Positions 62,200 through 64,000 of a stretch of DNA of 64,000 nt are shown here, piece after piece. The notes below the pieces were generated by a model, which was given only the letters and a program-made list of their open reading frames with translations, ran no database searches and was not told where the DNA came from. Numbering within the stretch: the first letter of the stretch is position 1; every line of letters starts with the position of its first letter. Source of the stretch: Chitinophaga sp. LS1 (GTDB lineage Bacteria > Bacteroidota > Bacteroidia > Chitinophagales > Chitinophagaceae); assembly GCF_034274695.1 (NCBI RefSeq), contig NZ_CP128362.1, positions 3,784,501 to 3,848,500 of the forward strand, written 5' to 3'. The position numbers were made by a program, and so were the translations under genes.

Positions 62200-63387
62200 T
62201 TAGTTCCTGGAAACGCGACCACCGCGTGAACCGCCACCATTGTTAGATGATCTGCCGCCACTGTTATTGCCGCCGCTGGATTGTCTGCCGCCGCCATTGC
62301 TGTTTCCTACAGATTGTCTGGTGCCGCCACTGTTGTTGGTTCTGCCCGGGGTGTAGTTACCACCGCCATTTGATCCACTGTTGTTGGTTCTGCCTGGGGT
62401 GTAGTTACCACCACCGTTGTTGGTTCTTCCCGGGGTGTAGTTGCCACCACCATTGGATCCGCCATTGTTCACTCTGCCCGGGGTATAGTTGCCACCACCG
62501 TTGTTAGTTCTGCCCGGGGTGTAATTACCACCGCCATTATTAGTCCTTCCCGGTGTATAACCGCCTCTGCCGCCATAATTTCCACCACGATCTACCCGAC
62601 CGCTATTCCTGTTATTACGATAATTATCCACCACAACCCTGTTCCGCTGAATCACGGTTACAGAAGTCATACGGGTAGGTCTGTACATCACACGTGCAGG
62701 TTGGATTCTGCGTGTAGGTACGACTACATAGCGGGTGTGGTAATGTGCACAGTAAGGACGATATTCGTAATAAGGCATTGGGCGCCATGGACGCCACCAT
62801 CCTGGATGTGCTACCCATGTAAAGGGTGAAATCCATACAGTATAAGCAGGTGCATATACAAAGCGAACACATGGCCAGAACCACACATTTACAATAATCC
62901 CTTCAGGGCTTGAAACGGATGGACCGTGGCTGGCAGGGCTGTAATTAAATGCATTGTCAGCTTCAGGCAATGGCTCTGCTATGGTAGATTCACCATAAAT
63001 ATCAGCATCCCCTTCAATCTGGATTACAGCATTGTCGTCAGCAGTTTTCTCAAGAGAGATCACTGCTACATCCTGACTTTCGGTGGGAGATACCAGGGCC
63101 TGCAGTACAAATATCTGTACATCGTCCTGCTTCTTGCCTGTAACACGCACATAATCAATCTGTCCGTCTTCATTCAGGTCCAGGTTATTGACTTTATTAT
63201 CCTCAGTGTTTAATAATTTTTCGAATTCTTCAGGTGATCCTGCTTTTTTAAATAAATCCAAAGCTCCCTGTAAACTGAAATTGTCCCCGGGTAAACCGGT
63301 AGAATCTGCTTCCTGATCCTGCGCGCTGGCGGAAACTGCTATAGTAAAGCATAGGAGCAGTGCAGAAATGGTTTTTGAAAGGTTCAT
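62200..63387 (-). CDS. Secreted Gly/Asn-rich repeat protein
   Basis: A 395-residue exported protein. A Sec signal ends at SASAQ (residue 23). Residues 30-150 form an acidic domain with EDGQIDYVRVTG, resembling a calcium-binding loop. Residues 165-225 are rich in Trp, Pro and Tyr (WFWPCVRFVYAPAYTVWISPFTWV). From about 270 the chain is a tandem GGGNYTPGRTNN-type repeat, then Gly/Ser/Asn-rich with RGGRVSRN at the end. Many Bacteroidota encode such proteins of unknown role; a surface or matrix function is possible. Confidence 0.75.
   Translation of the reverse strand: MNLSKTISALLLCFTIAVSASAQDQEADSTGLPGDNFSLQGALDLFKKAGSPEEFEKLLNTEDNKVNNLDLNEDGQIDYVRVTGKKQDDVQIFVLQALVSPTESQDVAVISLEKTADDNAVIQIEGDADIYGESTIAEPLPEADNAFNYSPASHGPSVSSPEGIIVNVWFWPCVRFVYAPAYTVWISPFTWVAHPGWWRPWRPMPYYEYRPYCAHYHTRYVVVPTRRIQPARVMYRPTRMTSVTVIQRNRVVVDNYRNNRNSGRVDRGGNYGGRGGYTPGRTNNGGGNYTPGRTNNGGGNYTPGRVNNGGSNGGGNYTPGRTNNGGGNYTPGRTNNSGSNGGGNYTPGRTNNSGGTRQSVGNSNGGGRQSSGGNNSGGRSSNNGGGSRGGRVSRN
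62335..62565 (-). repeat. 36-bp coding tandem repeat (six near copies)
   Basis: The GGGNYTPGRTNN unit is encoded six times, some copies with an extra Gly-Ser-Asn insertion. The DNA copies are nearly identical, so copy number could change by slippage or recombination. Confidence 0.8.
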
Positions 63388-63601
63388 ACGATGTTGTTTA
63401 GATCGTTAGGGATGTGAAATTACAAATAGTTTAATTATATTATATAAAAACTGTGCCAATTGGAAGGGTTCGGTCTTTTTATAGTATAACTAATTGATAA
63501 TTAAGGTAAAAATAATTGAACGTATAAAATAATTTTATTTGTCTATCTGATTGTGATTCTTGATGATTTAGATTTTTTTTTGATCTTAATTCAATTTTTA
63601 T

Positions 63602-63696
63602 TCCTAATTTGGTGCCGTCAATCGTAAGGTCCGGGCTACCGGATCACTCTACTTAAACCGCAACTCGCATACTGTTTTTGGGCCACCAAATTAGGA
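63602..63696. repeat. 95-bp segment bounded by 13-bp inverted repeats
   Basis: TCCTAATTTGGTG (63602-63614) and CACCAAATTAGGA (63684-63696) are perfect reverse complements. Inside lies a 5-7 bp hairpin (TCCGG GCTA CCGGA, 63630-63643) and the first copy of the 33-bp direct repeat. It could be a structured RNA or a miniature mobile element. Confidence 0.75.
63652..63684. repeat. 33-bp direct repeat, copy 1
   Basis: It starts CTTAAACCGCAACTCG and ends TTTTGGGCC. It matches copy 2 (63780-63812) at 31 of 33 bases. Confidence 0.85.
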
Positions 63697-63779
63697 CATT
63701 GTTTGAATAATGATAGTCACCATTTTGTTTTCAAACATACTTAATAAATAAAACCATTTACGATTTTTCGTGAATAGTG

Positions 63780-63812
63780 CTTAAACCGCAACTCGCATAC
63801 TGCTTTTGGACC
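63780..63812. repeat. 33-bp direct repeat, copy 2
   Basis: 128 bases after copy 1 and outside the inverted-repeat segment. It is followed directly by six T residues. Confidence 0.85.
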
Positions 63813-63883
63813 TTTTTTAACGCTGCATTCAGTGGTGTGATGCTGGCTATTAGCCTGTCGTCATAAGAATTAAATACTGTCAA

Positions 63884-63912
63884 TTATGATCTGAAAAAGG
63901 TGCAGATCATAA
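63884..63912. other. 10-bp perfect stem-loop
   Basis: TTATGATCTG and CAGATCATAA pair around a 9-base loop, 60 bases before a possible start codon at 63973. It could be an operator or leader hairpin. Confidence 0.4.
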
Positions 63913-63972
63913 AACACGGTATCTGAAATTGCACAGGTATTGTGTTACAACAACCGAATTAGAGCAAAAAAG

Positions 63973-64000
63973 ATGAGTAAAATGTTACGTGCGAAGATGG
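63973..64000 (+). CDS. Possible 5' end of a gene running off the window
   Basis: ATG 63973 opens a frame of nine codons (MSKMLRAKM) to the edge, with a purine-rich AAAAAAG before it. Too short to identify; it may be chance. Confidence 0.3.

Larger units (their letters stand above)
63388..64000. other. Long non-coding region at the right edge
   Basis: About 600 bases. The first 200 are AT-rich and presumably hold the promoter of the leftward secreted-protein gene. The next 210 hold a 33-bp direct repeat and a 13-bp inverted repeat. A 10-bp stem-loop follows at 63884-63912. No tRNA or known RNA fold was recognised. Confidence 0.65.

Noticed and set aside
62335..62565. Regular 36-bp repeats resembling a CRISPR
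   Set aside because: They are in frame inside a coding region and encode a low-complexity protein repeat.
63602..63990. Retron-type non-coding RNA followed by a reverse transcriptase
   Set aside because: Inverted repeats before a possible gene fit loosely, but only nine codons of that gene are visible and no reverse transcriptase motif can be seen.
1..64000. tRNA, rRNA, integrase or intact insertion sequence
   Set aside because: Read through on both strands; no cloverleaf, rRNA motif or transposase signature could be identified, so the EPS locus has no visible transfer machinery.

Overview
The window looks like a chromosomal piece of a Bacteroidota genome, most likely a Chitinophaga-like member of the Chitinophagaceae. 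The evidence is a gliding-associated type IX secretion C-terminal domain, an UpxY-type antiterminator, a YtxJ-type thiol protein, TPR-containing sensor kinases, and several copies of the Bacteroidota -7 promoter element TAnnTTTG. No tRNA, rRNA, CRISPR array or intact insertion sequence was seen.

Layout. (1) 1-8.9 kb is housekeeping: ytxJ-like, ubiX, aroQ, bioB, an M42 peptidase, a UbiA-like membrane protein behind an acyl-CoA carboxylase beta subunit, a small lipoprotein, a LuxE-like acyl-protein synthetase and an unknown protein. (2) 8.9-12.1 kb holds a hairpin-rich intergenic region, a secreted SprB-repeat-like protein with a T9SS sorting domain, and a receiver/histidine kinase pair. (3) 12.5-38.6 kb is a 26-kb exopolysaccharide locus, all on the plus strand: LuxR-type regulator, Wza-like lipoprotein, Wzc-like tyrosine kinase, UpxY antiterminator, nucleotide-sugar genes (manC, gmd, fcl, ugd), pyruvyl transferase, flippase, polymerase, six glycosyltransferases (five GT4-like and one GT2), acyltransferases, WcaF/WcaI/WcaJ homologues, a VanZ-like protein, a beta-propeller-like protein of unknown role and one acyltransferase wreck. 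GDP-fucose, UDP-glucuronate, pyruvyl and acetyl functions together suggest an acidic, fucosylated, colanic-acid-like polymer. A degenerate histidine-kinase-like protein follows the locus.

(4) 39.7-41.2 kb is malate:quinone oxidoreductase. (5) 41.4-53.5 kb is a complete nitrate assimilation locus. On the minus strand, in transcription order, lie nirB, nirD, an outer-membrane porin, a NarK-type transporter, a fused nitrate reductase, and a protein joining a sulfite/nitrite-reductase-like half domain to a rubredoxin. Divergently on the plus strand lie cobA (siroheme synthesis) and a Crp/Fnr regulator with a cysteine cluster. Two near-identical TGAT-N4-ATCA boxes sit in the divergent promoter. 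(6) 53.5-57.8 kb holds a NarX/NarL-like two-component pair, a DUF983 protein and an AraC regulator. (7) 58-63.4 kb holds a large AsmA-like protein, an internally deleted ThuA remnant, a GNAT acetyltransferase and a secreted Gly/Asn-rich repeat protein. (8) The last 600 bases hold a 33-bp direct repeat, one copy of which sits inside a 95-bp segment bounded by 13-bp inverted repeats.

The most unusual signals are the siroheme-free reductase/rubredoxin fusion, the Fnr-type control of nitrate genes, the right-end structured repeat, a set of long perfect intergenic palindromes, poly-C tracts before upxY, and two genes (acyltransferase, ThuA) that keep both ends but have lost their middles.
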